IMG/VR virus record: IMGVR_UViG_3300037827_000965
Span: 1 to 21,170 of that record
Direction: 5' to 3' (one strand)
Source: a virus
DNA length: 21,170 nucleotides
Shown here: piece by piece, positions 1-8,175 of the stretch
Layout of the letters: every line of letters begins with the position of its first letter
How positions within the stretch are numbered: the stretch's first letter is position 1
The notes under the pieces: model-generated
Seen by the model: the letters and a program-made list of their open reading frames with translations, nothing else
What the model was told of the DNA's origin: nothing
The model's database searches: none
Position numbers and translations under genes: made by a program

Positions 1-3000
1 AAGCTTCCTTATCCGAAGAATGTTTGGGCTGTTCAGGTTGAGCGCGTTAACAGCGATGGATCGCCGATGAGAGGGGAGCGGCCACGCTGGCATACGACCC
101 AGCCCGAGGTTAGCAACGTTCGCGGCGGCCTGCTTTCGCAGATCAGGGATATCGACACCAAATTGCGCACGAGCGTCCCCGACGCCCCCTTCAAGAAGAC
201 CTGGCCCGAGCTCTTACTGAAACGCATGGTGCGCTATGCCGCCGAAAACGGCTATGACGGGATCTCCTGGACCCCCGGCGAGCAGCAGGCAGAACGGTAC
301 AGCCTGGCGGAACAGATTGACACCTTGAGTTACGACCCACAAACCCAGCGCCTGCAGGCACAGTTACCCAACGGCACGAACCATATCGACAAAGCCGTGC
401 CGCCTGAAGAATTGTCTGATTATGTCGGTAAGGAAGTCGCGCGCAAATTACTTGACGCGCCCCTGCGAAAGCGAGACGGTGACATCTTCAAAGCCGCGAT
501 CATCAACCCTGCACCGAACGGTCGATTTGAAGTGAGTCTCAACAATGGAAGCTATCGAGGGCCTTTCAACTCACGCTCGGAAGCACAGGCAGTTATCGAC
601 AAAGGCCACGCTGGCGTTCACCTTCTCGATAAGCCGGACCTCAAAGTAGGCGGTGAGGGCATGAAGGGCTTCTACGACAAGATAGTGCCCGACCTGGCCA
701 ACCGGATCGGCAAACCGTTCGGGGCGAAGGTGGAAAAGACTTTCATCGAACTGCCGGACGCGGACAGTGAGGAGCTGAAAAGCCTGCCGGACGACGACGC
801 GATCAACGAGGGCGGCTATCATGTCCCCTACCTACCCATAACCCCCGCCATGCGCCAGAGCGTACTAACCGAAGGCCAGCCGCTGTTCAAGAAAGGGACC
901 ACGGTAACCACCGGCGGCCATGACACCGGCAAGTCGTTGCAGGAAGCGGTTGAAGACCTGGGCAAACTGCCCGAGCGCAAGATGACCATGGAAGAACGGA
1001 TAACCGCAGCTGCCGACACCGGCATCCGCAAAGTGGCCGAGGGCAAGACAGCGATCGAGCAGACCTGGGACAAGCTGAAGGGCTCAACTGCCGGCGTGTG
1101 GAGCGCATGGGCCCAGCCCGCGCCCTGGACCGACTACCTGGCCAGCCTGGGCGACCTGCGCAAAGCCGAGTTCAAGGCCGCGCTTGATCTCGACGACTAC
1201 CAGAAAGAACTGCGGCGAGTGGCGCCGACGGAACGCGAACGCGAAGCCATGACCGTCTACGGCGAGGCGAATGGCGACCCCGAGACCTTGAAACGCTGGG
1301 CGGCCAATGCCGGCAACCTGCCCGACCAACGGTATGCCCGGGCTTTTGCCGAGGCTGGAAACCTCTCTCCAGCGCAGAAGACGGTGGCCGACAGTCATCG
1401 GCGTTACTACGAACAGCAGTTGAAACTCCTGATGGATGCCGGCCTGCTGCCGGCCGGGGCAACCAACTACGCCATGCACATGTTTGCGACCGACCCCGAG
1501 ACCCTGGCCCAGATGCGCAGTATTACCGACTTCTCGGAACTCGCTTCCGACCCGTCTTTCCTGAAGCGGCGGGTGTATAAGAGCTACTTTGAGGCGATGG
1601 CCAACGGTGAGAAGCCGAGGACCATGGACGCCGGCAAGATTCTGGGCGCCTATCACGATATGTTTACCAAGACCTTTATGACCCGCAGTTTCCTCCGCAG
1701 CCTCATGTACGGCAAGGATGAGACCGACGGCAGGCCGCTGGCGGCGCTCGAGAGCCGGGCCGGCTGGACGCTATTGGACAAAAAGGCTGGCAGCGACGAA
1801 GCCCGGATCCTGAAGCAGCCCAAACGCACCGAAGACCTGGCTGGCTACGAGCGGATCCCCGCGGCCCAGCTCAGGAATTTTACCTGGGAACTGACGGACG
1901 CCGACCGGGAGATGCTGGCGCCGGGCTACGACAAGATGCCGGCCGAGGAACAGGACAAGCTGTTTGGACCGGATGACCCCCGCTTCCCGGTGCCCGACAA
2001 CAAAGTCCTGGCCATGAAGGGCGACATCCTGATCCACCCGGCCTATGTGAGCCGGGTTTCGGATATGGTGACCAAAAGCTGGATGGACCGTAGCGATTCC
2101 AAGGTCGCCGCAACCGTCAAGGCCATCCAGAAAGGCGGCGCGCTGGCAAAATCGGCCATCCTGGCCGGAAGCCTCTTCCATCAGGTGCAGCTGGGTGTGC
2201 ACTCGATGGAGCACTTGGTCAACCCGTTCAAGCTTGCCGAGTTCAAGGACGTCGCCAAAGACCCTGTGGTGCAGCAGGGAGTGAGCCACGGGCTGAATCT
2301 GCTGTCTGTGGACCCCGAGGGCGTGCTGAGCGATCTGCCGGGAATGGCGACGTACCACCGGTACCTGTTCCGCGACTTCATTCCGCGGCTCAAGGCCACG
2401 ATGTACAGCCACGCCTTCGAGCGCAATATGCAGCGCTACGGCGGGGCCAGGGCCGGAACCGAACCGAAGTTGACCCGCGATGAGATCCACCTGATGACGG
2501 CCAAGCAGGCCAACGCCGCCTTTGGAGGCCTCGACCCGGCATTCTTCGAGAAGCTGCACTTTATGAACAACCGGACCTATAAGGCTCTGGAGCACCTGGT
2601 GCTGTTCAGCCCCGACTTTACCAAGGCCCGCGCGCAGTTTGTGGTGCAGGGCTTCGGCAAATTCGGCCAGGAGCAGCGCCTGGCCCTGCTGCGCGGCGCG
2701 GTGGTCATCTACGCGGTGGCCCGGATTGTGAATGCAATTCTGAACCGCGACGAAGGCCTCAAGGGCGCAAAATGGGATCCGGCGGACGCTCTGAGCATGG
2801 TGACCCCGAAGAGCTGGGGCCGGATGGGCGACAAGCGTTTGAGCCTGCGGACGGTGCAGGGCGACCTGATGGGCCTGATCGACAACCCAGCCACCTGGGC
2901 CTATAACCGCCTGAATCCGGTGACGCTGCGACCGACGATCGAGTTCCTGATCGGGCGCGACAACTTCGGCCGCCAGGAAGCCAAGGCTCACTTTGCCAAG

Positions 3001-3543
3001 GATTACGTGAAGCAGCTGAGCCCGCTGCCGGTGCAGAAGCTTTTCACCACCTCGGACGAGGGAGTGGTCTCGAGCCTGTTCCAGGCCTCCGGCCTGAACT
3101 TTGCCAACTACCGAACCCCACTCGAGACCATGGCCATGAAGCTGCGGATCAAGGGCATCCCCGACAAGCCGGAGAGCGACGAAAAGGCCGACGAGCAGCG
3201 CAAGAACGTACAGATTGTTGAGAAAGTGCGGGACGGCCGCATGAGCCCGACCGACGTGTGGAACCAGGTAAACGCCGGCAAACTGACCGCGCGCGAGGCT
3301 GGCGCGATTGTGAAGCGGGCGAGCATGACCGAACTCCAGTATAACGTGGACCATTTGCAGGACTTCGACGACGCCCTGGCGGTGTGGAACAAAGCCGACC
3401 CGCAGGAAAAGGCGGAGCTGAAAGATGTGATGGAGCAAAAGGGAAGCCGCCGCCTGGAGCGCGTGGCCCAGGACCAGGGCGACAAGCAGGCCGGGGAACT
3501 CGAAGCGAAGCTGATCGATCTGGGAATTCTCGACAAACAGTGA
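1..3543 (+). CDS. Large phage polyvalent-type protein, 5' end missing
   Basis: The reading frame is open from base 1 with no stop, so the gene begins outside the window. The ATG at 67 is internal and has no convincing ribosome site. About 1180 residues are visible. The N-terminal part has the phrase YDGISWTPGEQQAERY, followed by KGFYDKIVPDLANRIGKPFG and LPITPAMRQSVL..GQPLF. These resemble conserved blocks of the large polyvalent proteins that phages and conjugative elements are thought to deliver with their DNA. The C-terminal two thirds is mostly helical-looking, with a hydrophobic stretch encoded near 2695-2750 (GAVVIYAVARIVNAIL). I see no catalytic motif that I can name with certainty. It is followed by the terminase genes on the same strand, with repeat element 1 starting one base after its stop codon. 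The assignment as polyvalent protein is from pattern memory; the exact role is unknown. Confidence 0.72.
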   Translation, partial: KLPYPKNVWAVQVERVNSDGSPMRGERPRWHTTQPEVSNVRGGLLSQIRDIDTKLRTSVPDAPFKKTWPELLLKRMVRYAAENGYDGISWTPGEQQAERYSLAEQIDTLSYDPQTQRLQAQLPNGTNHIDKAVPPEELSDYVGKEVARKLLDAPLRKRDGDIFKAAIINPAPNGRFEVSLNNGSYRGPFNSRSEAQAVIDKGHAGVHLLDKPDLKVGGEGMKGFYDKIVPDLANRIGKPFGAKVEKTFIELPDADSEELKSLPDDDAINEGGYHVPYLPITPAMRQSVLTEGQPLFKKGTTVTTGGHDTGKSLQEAVEDLGKLPERKMTMEERITAAADTGIRKVAEGKTAIEQTWDKLKGSTAGVWSAWAQPAPWTDYLASLGDLRKAEFKAALDLDDYQKELRRVAPTEREREAMTVYGEANGDPETLKRWAANAGNLPDQRYARAFAEAGNLSPAQKTVADSHRRYYEQQLKLLMDAGLLPAGATNYAMHMFATDPETLAQMRSITDFSELASDPSFLKRRVYKSYFEAMANGEKPRTMDAGKILGAYHDMFTKTFMTRSFLRSLMYGKDETDGRPLAALESRAGWTLLDKKAGSDEARILKQPKRTEDLAGYERIPAAQLRNFTWELTDADREMLAPGYDKMPAEEQDKLFGPDDPRFPVPDNKVLAMKGDILIHPAYVSRVSDMVTKSWMDRSDSKVAATVKAIQKGGALAKSAILAGSLFHQVQLGVHSMEHLVNPFKLAEFKDVAKDPVVQQGVSHGLNLLSVDPEGVLSDLPGMATYHRYLFRDFIPRLKATMYSHAFERNMQRYGGARAGTEPKLTRDEIHLMTAKQANAAFGGLDPAFFEKLHFMNNRTYKALEHLVLFSPDFTKARAQFVVQGFGKFGQEQRLALLRGAVVIYAVARIVNAILNRDEGLKGAKWDPADALSMVTPKSWGRMGDKRLSLRTVQGDLMGLIDNPATWAYNRLNPVTLRPTIEFLIGRDNFGRQEAKAHFAKDYVKQLSPLPVQKLFTTSDEGVVSSLFQASGLNFANYRTPLETMAMKLRIKGIPDKPESDEKADEQRKNVQIVEKVRDGRMSPTDVWNQVNAGKLTAREAGAIVKRASMTELQYNVDHLQDFDDALAVWNKADPQEKAELKDVMEQKGSRRLERVAQDQGDKQAGELEAKLIDLGILDKQ

Positions 3544-3544
3544 A

Positions 3545-3617
3545 GACAGAGGACAGGTTACAGAGGACAGTTTGAAGGGCCCGGGTTTTGTAACTGTAAC
3601 CTGTCCTCTGTAACCTG
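3545..3617. repeat. Heptad palindromic element, copy 1
   Basis: The left arm (3545-3570) is made of 7-base units such as GACAGAG, GACAGGT and TACAGAG. The right arm (3594-3617) is made of CTGTAAC, CTGTCCT, CTGTAAC. They are imperfect inverted repeats around a core with GGGCCCGGGTTTTG. It begins one base after the stop of the polyvalent protein gene and ends before the ribosome site of the terminase small-subunit gene. The core is in the forward orientation. Confidence 0.9.
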
Positions 3618-3647
3618 CACCGCGCACCACCACCGAAGGGCAATCGC

Positions 3648-4283
3648 ATGGCCACAATTGAAAAGGAACCCAAGCCGCTGGACCGCCAGGCCCTGCGCTT
3701 CATCACCGAGTTCCGCAAGCACCGCGACATCTATAAGGCCGCCGAGAAGGCCAGGATACCGCGCAACCGGGCCGCGAAACTGTTTAACCAGTCCGAGGTG
3801 CAGGACGAACTCGAACGCCAGGAAGAAGCGGTCCGGCAGGAACGAGCCGTGCAGGAGGTCCGGGTCGAGCTCCTGACCAACGAACTGATCGATCGCGAGC
3901 TCGCCGCCTTGATCCAACTGGACGGCAAAGACCATGGAACCCTGAAACACGAAGCCATCAAGACGGGACTGGTTCTGGCCGGCAGGATCCAGTACGGGCA
4001 GATGCGGTCTCTCGACCCGACGCTGGGCAAAGTTTCCGGCCTCGGGACCGACGAACCCGCACCCGGGCAGCGAACCTTTATCTACACCGCGCAGGTCGAG
4101 GGCACGATTGGTCCGCTGCAGGCTGAACCGATCATGCCGGCGGAGGTTCCAGAAACTGCGGCGCCCATCGCTGCCGCGGTCAATATATTTACAGCGGCCG
4201 CCAGTAAATTGACACCCAAACCTGAGCCGCCAACCGGCCCACCCGCCCCGCCCACCCGCGTCGGCAAGATGAAGATCGGATGA
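3648..4283 (+). CDS. Putative terminase small subunit
   Basis: A 211-residue protein directly upstream of the large terminase on the same strand. Residues 10-50 (QALRFITEFRKHRDIYKAAEKARIP and on) read like a helix-turn-helix DNA-binding region, as expected for the subunit that recognises the packaging site. The middle is charged and helical. The C-terminal 50 residues are rich in Pro and Ala (PKPEPPTGPPAPPTRVGKMK) and probably disordered, a plausible contact for the large subunit or portal. The ATG is preceded by GAAGGG with 7 bases of spacing. The function rests mainly on position and the N-terminal HTH; sequence similarity to a named TerS family could not be confirmed by eye. Confidence 0.65.
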   Translation: MATIEKEPKPLDRQALRFITEFRKHRDIYKAAEKARIPRNRAAKLFNQSEVQDELERQEEAVRQERAVQEVRVELLTNELIDRELAALIQLDGKDHGTLKHEAIKTGLVLAGRIQYGQMRSLDPTLGKVSGLGTDEPAPGQRTFIYTAQVEGTIGPLQAEPIMPAEVPETAAPIAAAVNIFTAAASKLTPKPEPPTGPPAPPTRVGKMKIG

Positions 4284-4289
4284 GGGGGG

Positions 4290-4371
4290 CAGGTTACAGA
4301 TTGCAGGTGACAGGTTACAGTCACAGAGCCCAGGCCCTTCAAACTGTCGACTGTCATCTGTCATCTGTCAG
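4290..4371. repeat. Heptad palindromic element, copy 2 (core inverted)
   Basis: Left arm 4290-4320 is built of GCAGGTT, ACAGATT, GCAGGTG, ACAGGTT units. Right arm 4343-4371 is CTGTCGA, CTGTCAT, CTGTCAT, CTGTCAG. The core AGAGCCCAGGCCCTTCAAACTG is the reverse complement of the core in copy 1, so this copy is in the opposite orientation. It fills the whole gap between the two terminase genes. Confidence 0.9.
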
Positions 4372-4392
4372 TTGCGCGCCAAAGGTGCGCCC

Positions 4393-6111
4393 GTGAGCAC
4401 CCAGGGCTTTACCCCGCCGGCATTCTGGCAGGCGCCGCCGCCCCTCTTGCCCGGCGAGCTCCAGATCCCGCACGATTTTCCTGTTTGGGTTCCGCCTTTC
4501 CCGGGGATGACGCCGCGGCAGGTGAGCGATGTGCCCGGGTGGTGGCCGATCAACGCCTCTCAGCAGGCCGCCTTGTGCTGCCCGGCTCAACTGCTGCTGT
4601 ATGGCGGGCAGTCCGGCGGAGGCAAATCGGACTTTCTGGTTGGCGACGCGATGCAGGAGTACATGATTCCCACCTTCAGGGGTCTGCTGCTGCGCGAGTC
4701 TCTGGGCGAATTCGACCAGATCAGCGACCGGATGGAGAAAGCCTACATCCCGCTGGGCGCGCGGTTCCGGTCCCGCTCCGGCGGCGGCCAGTGGATCTTT
4801 CCCGAGTACGAAAAACGCCACGGCCAGTGGCGGCCCATCTTCGGGTCATCCGGGGCGAGAATACGCTACGGGTACCTGGCCAGCGATGCCGATCTCAAGA
4901 AGTACCGCGGCAACCCCTACAGTTGGCTGGGCATCGATGAAAGCGGCCTGCACCCCAAGGAGCGCGTCCGGCAGATGATCGGCTGGCTGGCCTCCGTCGA
5001 CCCGAGATTGAGGGTCCGGGCCCGGTTTGCGTCGAACCCCGGCGGCATCGGCCATGGCTGGCAGATGTCGGTTTTCCTGCGCAACCTGTGCCCGCTGCAC
5101 TATCCGGCGCCGCCCAACAGCAAACCTACCTTGAAGACCTCGACGGTGGCGGGGCGGCTGTATGGCGGGTCAAGCTGGAGTTGGCCGCCGAGCTTCAGTG
5201 AGTTGACCCACAAGACGACGGCCTTCTTCCCGGCCTCGGTGACCGACAACCCTCTGTACGGCCAGGCGAAGATCGACTCCCTGTTGTCGCAAACGCCGGA
5301 AATCCAGATGCAGTTGCTCCACGGGTGCTGGTGCAACGCGGCCAGCCTCTATTTTGGTTTCCTGCATCCGGAGTGGAAACTGCCCTACCCCGAGGTCCAG
5401 GACCAGTGGTGGTGGAACCACTTCATTTCAATCGACTACGGCTATGGGAACAGCCATGCAGCGGCCGGCAGGTTCGCTGTGGACGAGTACGGCCGGGTGT
5501 TTGGCACGGGCGAAATCTGCGAGCAGAAGATGATCTCAAAGGAATTCGCCGAAAAAGTTTGCCAGACCTGGGTGAAACCCCGATCGAGCGAAGAGCCGCC
5601 CAAGTTTGTGTTTGCGACCATCGACCCCGCGAACGACAACGAGGACGGCACCGGTGAGACCAACTTCGACATCATTGCGGCGGTGTTTGCGAAGTATGGC
5701 GTCCCGCTGATCAAAAGCCACAAGGACCCATTCGACAACGCCCAGAAGCTTTATACCGGCCTGGCCAGCCGCGAAATCATTCTCACCGACGGCATGGAGC
5801 GGACCTTCAACTCAGTCGCCACCCGCATCATTGACGAGCGCCGGGCGGTCAAGAAGATCCACGGCGACCCGGCTGACGACCTGTACGACATGGTGAGCTA
5901 CGCCTACAACACCTGGCTGGTCGAGAGCGTGAAGCCGGAGCGAATGAAGATGATGGAGCGGGTCCGCCAGATGCGCAAGGACGGCCGCGATGAGACCGCG
6001 ATCGCGCGCTGGAGCCTGCAGGAAGCCTACAAGATTGCGATGAAGGAAAAGAGCCAGGCGGATGGCCTGCCGTTGACGAGGAGAAGGATGGGGGCGCAAA
6101 AAGCTAGATGA
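4393..6111 (+). CDS. terL: Terminase large subunit (packaging ATPase and nuclease)
   Basis: The phage DNA-packaging motor: an N-terminal ATPase drives DNA into the prohead and a C-terminal RNase H-like nuclease cuts the concatemer. The Walker A motif GGQSGGGKS is at residues 71-79, Walker B with acidic residues (WLGIDES) is near 178-184, and the nuclease segment SIDYGYGNS is near 346-354. A late DPADDLYDMVSYAY segment fits the last nuclease acidic site. The GTG at 4393 is preferred (572 residues) because AAAGGTG lies 5 bases upstream. A TTG at 4372 in the same frame abuts repeat copy 2 and lacks a ribosome site. The stop codon lies inside repeat copy 3. No portal gene follows, which is unusual since portal commonly follows TerL; the next genes are on the opposite strand. 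Confidence 0.93.
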   Translation: MSTQGFTPPAFWQAPPPLLPGELQIPHDFPVWVPPFPGMTPRQVSDVPGWWPINASQQAALCCPAQLLLYGGQSGGGKSDFLVGDAMQEYMIPTFRGLLLRESLGEFDQISDRMEKAYIPLGARFRSRSGGGQWIFPEYEKRHGQWRPIFGSSGARIRYGYLASDADLKKYRGNPYSWLGIDESGLHPKERVRQMIGWLASVDPRLRVRARFASNPGGIGHGWQMSVFLRNLCPLHYPAPPNSKPTLKTSTVAGRLYGGSSWSWPPSFSELTHKTTAFFPASVTDNPLYGQAKIDSLLSQTPEIQMQLLHGCWCNAASLYFGFLHPEWKLPYPEVQDQWWWNHFISIDYGYGNSHAAAGRFAVDEYGRVFGTGEICEQKMISKEFAEKVCQTWVKPRSSEEPPKFVFATIDPANDNEDGTGETNFDIIAAVFAKYGVPLIKSHKDPFDNAQKLYTGLASREIILTDGMERTFNSVATRIIDERRAVKKIHGDPADDLYDMVSYAYNTWLVESVKPERMKMMERVRQMRKDGRDETAIARWSLQEAYKIAMKEKSQADGLPLTRRRMGAQKAR

Positions 6112-6175
6112 CAGGTGACAGATTGCAGTTACAAAACCCGGGACCTTAAAACTGTCCTCTGTAACCTGTCCTCTG
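6107..6175. repeat. Heptad palindromic element, copy 3 (core inverted)
   Basis: Left arm about 6107-6133 (ATGACAGGTGACAGATTGCA and on), right arm 6152-6175 (CTGTCCT, CTGTAAC, CTGTCCT, CTG). The core AACCCGGGACCTTAAAACTG is the reverse complement of the copy 1 type. The TGA stop of the large terminase lies within the left arm. The element separates two convergent genes, so it could serve as a two-way transcription stop. Confidence 0.88.
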
Positions 6176-6178
6176 CTC

Positions 6179-6397
6179 TCACGCTACCGCGAGCAGCCGT
6201 TCCAGCTCTTCGACGTGCATGGACTTGCGGCAGGTCTGGACCGCAATCTGGTTACGGCAGCCCGGGCAGTAGACCTGGCCCAGGTCGACCGGGGAACCGC
6301 AGGCGATGCAGGGCATGCCCAGGCGGTTGGGAAAAGGAATGGAGGTAGCTACCCGGATGCTGAGGTCGAGGGGGTCGGGATAACGAGAGTTGCGCAT
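6179..6397 (-). CDS. Small zinc-ribbon protein
   Basis: A 72-residue protein with a zinc-ribbon: CIAC and CPGC, two CxxC pairs about 11 residues apart. The rest is basic and not recognised. The start is placed at the ATG at 6397 because GGAGG lies 5 bases upstream; an in-frame ATG four codons earlier (6409) would put the GGAGG inside the gene. It is the last gene of the leftward region, converging on the terminase with only repeat copy 3 between them. It is separated from the methyltransferase upstream by a hairpin and an AT-rich stretch, so it may have its own promoter. The role could be DNA or protein binding. Confidence 0.7.
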   Translation of the reverse strand: MRNSRYPDPLDLSIRVATSIPFPNRLGMPCIACGSPVDLGQVYCPGCRNQIAVQTCRKSMHVEELERLLAVA

Positions 6398-6423
6398 AGG
6401 TGCCTCCATTTGCCGAACAGGAT

Positions 6424-6452
6424 AGCATAAAAGTGAGCAAGATTGTACAGAA
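6424..6452 (-). promoter_or_regulatory. Weak candidate promoter in AT-rich gap
   Basis: Reading leftward, TTCTGT (6447-6452), 17 bases, then TATGCT (6424-6429) as a -10 box, in the only clearly AT-rich gap of the window. A near-perfect 16-base palindrome, ATACGAATATTCATAT, overlaps at 6452-6467 and could be an operator. The -35 match is poor. Confidence 0.3.
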
Positions 6453-6474
6453 TACGAATATTCATATTTTAGGT

Positions 6475-6502
6475 CCGGCGGCGGTATCCACTCCGCCGCC
6501 GG
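6475..6502 (-). terminator. Hairpin after methyltransferase gene
   Basis: A perfect 10-base stem (CCGGCGGCGG / CCGCCGCCGG) with an 8-base loop lies just downstream of the methyltransferase stop in the leftward direction. No run of T follows, so it is a hairpin with possible terminator or RNA-stability function, not a proven intrinsic terminator. Confidence 0.45.
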
Positions 6503-6535
6503 CTGTTCAACAAAGTTGGGCTCGGATATCTCCTT

Positions 6536-7885
6536 TCACACTGAAGATTTAGGTACGCGTACCTCGGGCTGAAACACCTCGACGGTGTTCAGGAGGGGCT
6601 CGACGGCGCCAATCCGGCATCCGGCAATAGTTACCGCGCCCGGGTCGTTGTCGATTCCTATAAAGTCGAAATTCTCAAGCAAGGCCGCGATGCCGGTGGA
6701 CCCCGAGCCCATCAGGATATCGAGCACCGTGCCGCCTGGCGGAGTAACCAGCCGGCAGAGATAGCGCATCAGCTCGACGGGTTTCACGGTTGGCCAGTAG
6801 TTCTCAGAGGTGCGGTCTGTGCCCTCGGCCTGGAACGTGCCAGGCGACTGAACGCCGGACGACCAGTTCATCGGTTTCTTGCCCAGGTGCTCACAGCCGC
6901 GATTTCGTTCTTCCCGGTCCGCCTTCGGACAATAGAAGAATCGCGCGGCGGAGCCGGAGTCACCCTGAAAGGTTGAACCAGCCTCGTCAACGTTGCCGGC
7001 GAACTCTCCGAATACCGAGCGGAATTTGTCGCCATTGCGTACGGTCACCGGAGCCTGGGCGCCGGCATCCTCGGGAAAGAGTTGCACCACCTCGTCGCTG
7101 CCGTCGTGCAGGACATTGGCCGGCCAGCGGCCAAGAGGATCTCCACCGCGCGGGCCTGGAGTGGCCGCAAAATTTGTTGAACCGCTCTCGGTGTACCGCC
7201 TTTCGGAAGAGGATTCGCCGGGGCGGTAATTACCGCCCCGTATATCTGGCCTGGGACCATGGCCAGGTTTATCACCTTCAATCCGGCAGCCGTCTATATT
7301 GAGGGCGCCAGTCCCCCACCTTTGGACGTTCTGCGCCACCGTACCCAGGAACGGCTTTCTGGCCATGCAGATCGGCTCGTGGGCTGGTTTCAGAGCGGTG
7401 CCCCACCCGGCAGCAGCAGCAGCAGCAGCAGTGATTGGGACATCACGGCGTTCGCGGTCTGGCGAGCTACGGCCGTCCCAATCTATATTCTTGCCTCTGA
7501 AATAAGGTGCGGAGGCTTCTTTTGTGATCTCGCGCTGCGCTCCTAACCGTTTGTCGATTGCCTTCGACACATCGAGCGACTTCGGAAATCCCGACCCATA
7601 AATCCACTGCATCTGGTCGCGCACCTCGAACCCTGCATCCTCGATCGCACAGGCGACGCGGTGATAGGTCCGGCTGCCTCCAAAAGCCAGTAGATGGCCT
7701 CCAGGCTTGAGAACCCGCAGGCACTCCCGCCACATCGGAACCGAGTAAGCGATGCCGGTTGAGTCCCAGGCCTTGCCCATAAAGCCGAGTTCATAGGGTG
7801 GATCGGTGACAATTGAGTCCACCGAGTCCGAGTCGAGCTCGGCCAGCCGGTCCAGCACGTGCCCGTAGAGGAGGGTAGCTTTCAC
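6536..7885 (-). CDS. Beta-class DNA adenine/cytosine-N4 methyltransferase
   Basis: A 449-residue DNA methyltransferase that transfers a methyl group from S-adenosylmethionine to an exocyclic amino group of adenine or cytosine. The catalytic DPPY is at residues 28-31. The AdoMet-binding motif DILMGSGSTG comes late (about 389-398), the order that defines the beta class. WGTALKPAHEPI, typical of phage members, lies between. The GTG at 7885 is preferred because it overlaps the stop of the DUF4326 gene (GTGA) and starts right at the conserved region. A run of alanines just before WGTALKPA comes from seven CAG/CTG triplets. No restriction enzyme is next to it, so it is probably an orphan enzyme protecting phage DNA or altering expression. 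Confidence 0.92.
   Translation of the reverse strand: MKATLLYGHVLDRLAELDSDSVDSIVTDPPYELGFMGKAWDSTGIAYSVPMWRECLRVLKPGGHLLAFGGSRTYHRVACAIEDAGFEVRDQMQWIYGSGFPKSLDVSKAIDKRLGAQREITKEASAPYFRGKNIDWDGRSSPDRERRDVPITAAAAAAAGWGTALKPAHEPICMARKPFLGTVAQNVQRWGTGALNIDGCRIEGDKPGHGPRPDIRGGNYRPGESSSERRYTESGSTNFAATPGPRGGDPLGRWPANVLHDGSDEVVQLFPEDAGAQAPVTVRNGDKFRSVFGEFAGNVDEAGSTFQGDSGSAARFFYCPKADREERNRGCEHLGKKPMNWSSGVQSPGTFQAEGTDRTSENYWPTVKPVELMRYLCRLVTPPGGTVLDILMGSGSTGIAALLENFDFIGIDNDPGAVTIAGCRIGAVEPLLNTVEVFQPEVRVPKSSV
7411..7431. repeat. (CAG)7 triplet repeat inside methyltransferase gene
   Basis: Seven perfect CAG units on the plus strand encode a poly-alanine run in the leftward methyltransferase. Slippage would change length by whole codons, so it would not switch the gene off. 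Confidence 0.9.
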
Positions 7886-8175
7886 GAGTTGGCGATCCTC
7901 AGCAGGTCGTCGACGTGACAATCCTCGTCGAGCGAGCAGTAACACATCAAGTCGGCCCCGTGCAGTTTCTCGCGAATGTACAGGTCGCTGGGATAGCCGT
8001 GGAGCGCGCGCAACTCTGGAACCGGCAGCATGGCCCGAAACAGCCCCAAAGCCTCAGTGCGGCCGTAGACCGAGACTTGAAATGGGTTGCCGAACTTGCC
8101 GGGCCGGGTGCAGTTGATGGCCCTGAATGGCTTATGCCAGCCCTTTGTCCGTTTACGCTGGATGCGTTTGGGCAT
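7882..8175 (-). CDS. DUF4326 family protein
   Basis: A 97-residue protein with the pattern of the DUF4326 family: RIQRKRTKGWHKP near the start, RPGKFGNPF in the middle and LMCYCSLDEDCHVDDLLRIAN at the end, with two Cys and a Cys-His pair that could bind metal. The biochemical function of the family is not known to me; it is common in phages and plasmids. The ATG at 8175 has GGAG about 6 bases upstream and gives the usual MPKRIQRKR start; a TTG four codons earlier is less likely. It overlaps the J-domain gene upstream by 23 bases and the methyltransferase start downstream by 4, so the three are probably translated together. Confidence 0.85.
   Translation of the reverse strand: MPKRIQRKRTKGWHKPFRAINCTRPGKFGNPFQVSVYGRTEALGLFRAMLPVPELRALHGYPSDLYIREKLHGADLMCYCSLDEDCHVDDLLRIANS

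Noticed and set aside
1-6. AAGCTT (HindIII site) at the very start as a cloning boundary
   Set aside because: One 6-base site can occur by chance, and the other end has no matching site; no vector sequence is seen.
1771-3657. A 628-codon open frame on the minus strand opposite the polyvalent gene
   Set aside because: Rich in His, Val, Leu and Gln without any family pattern, and exactly antisense to codons of a GC-rich gene; the far end only reads repeat copy 1. A shadow frame.
3558-4364. A 268-codon minus-strand frame opposite the terminase small-subunit gene
   Set aside because: Starts and ends in repeat elements and is antisense to a gene with a good start and the right neighbours.
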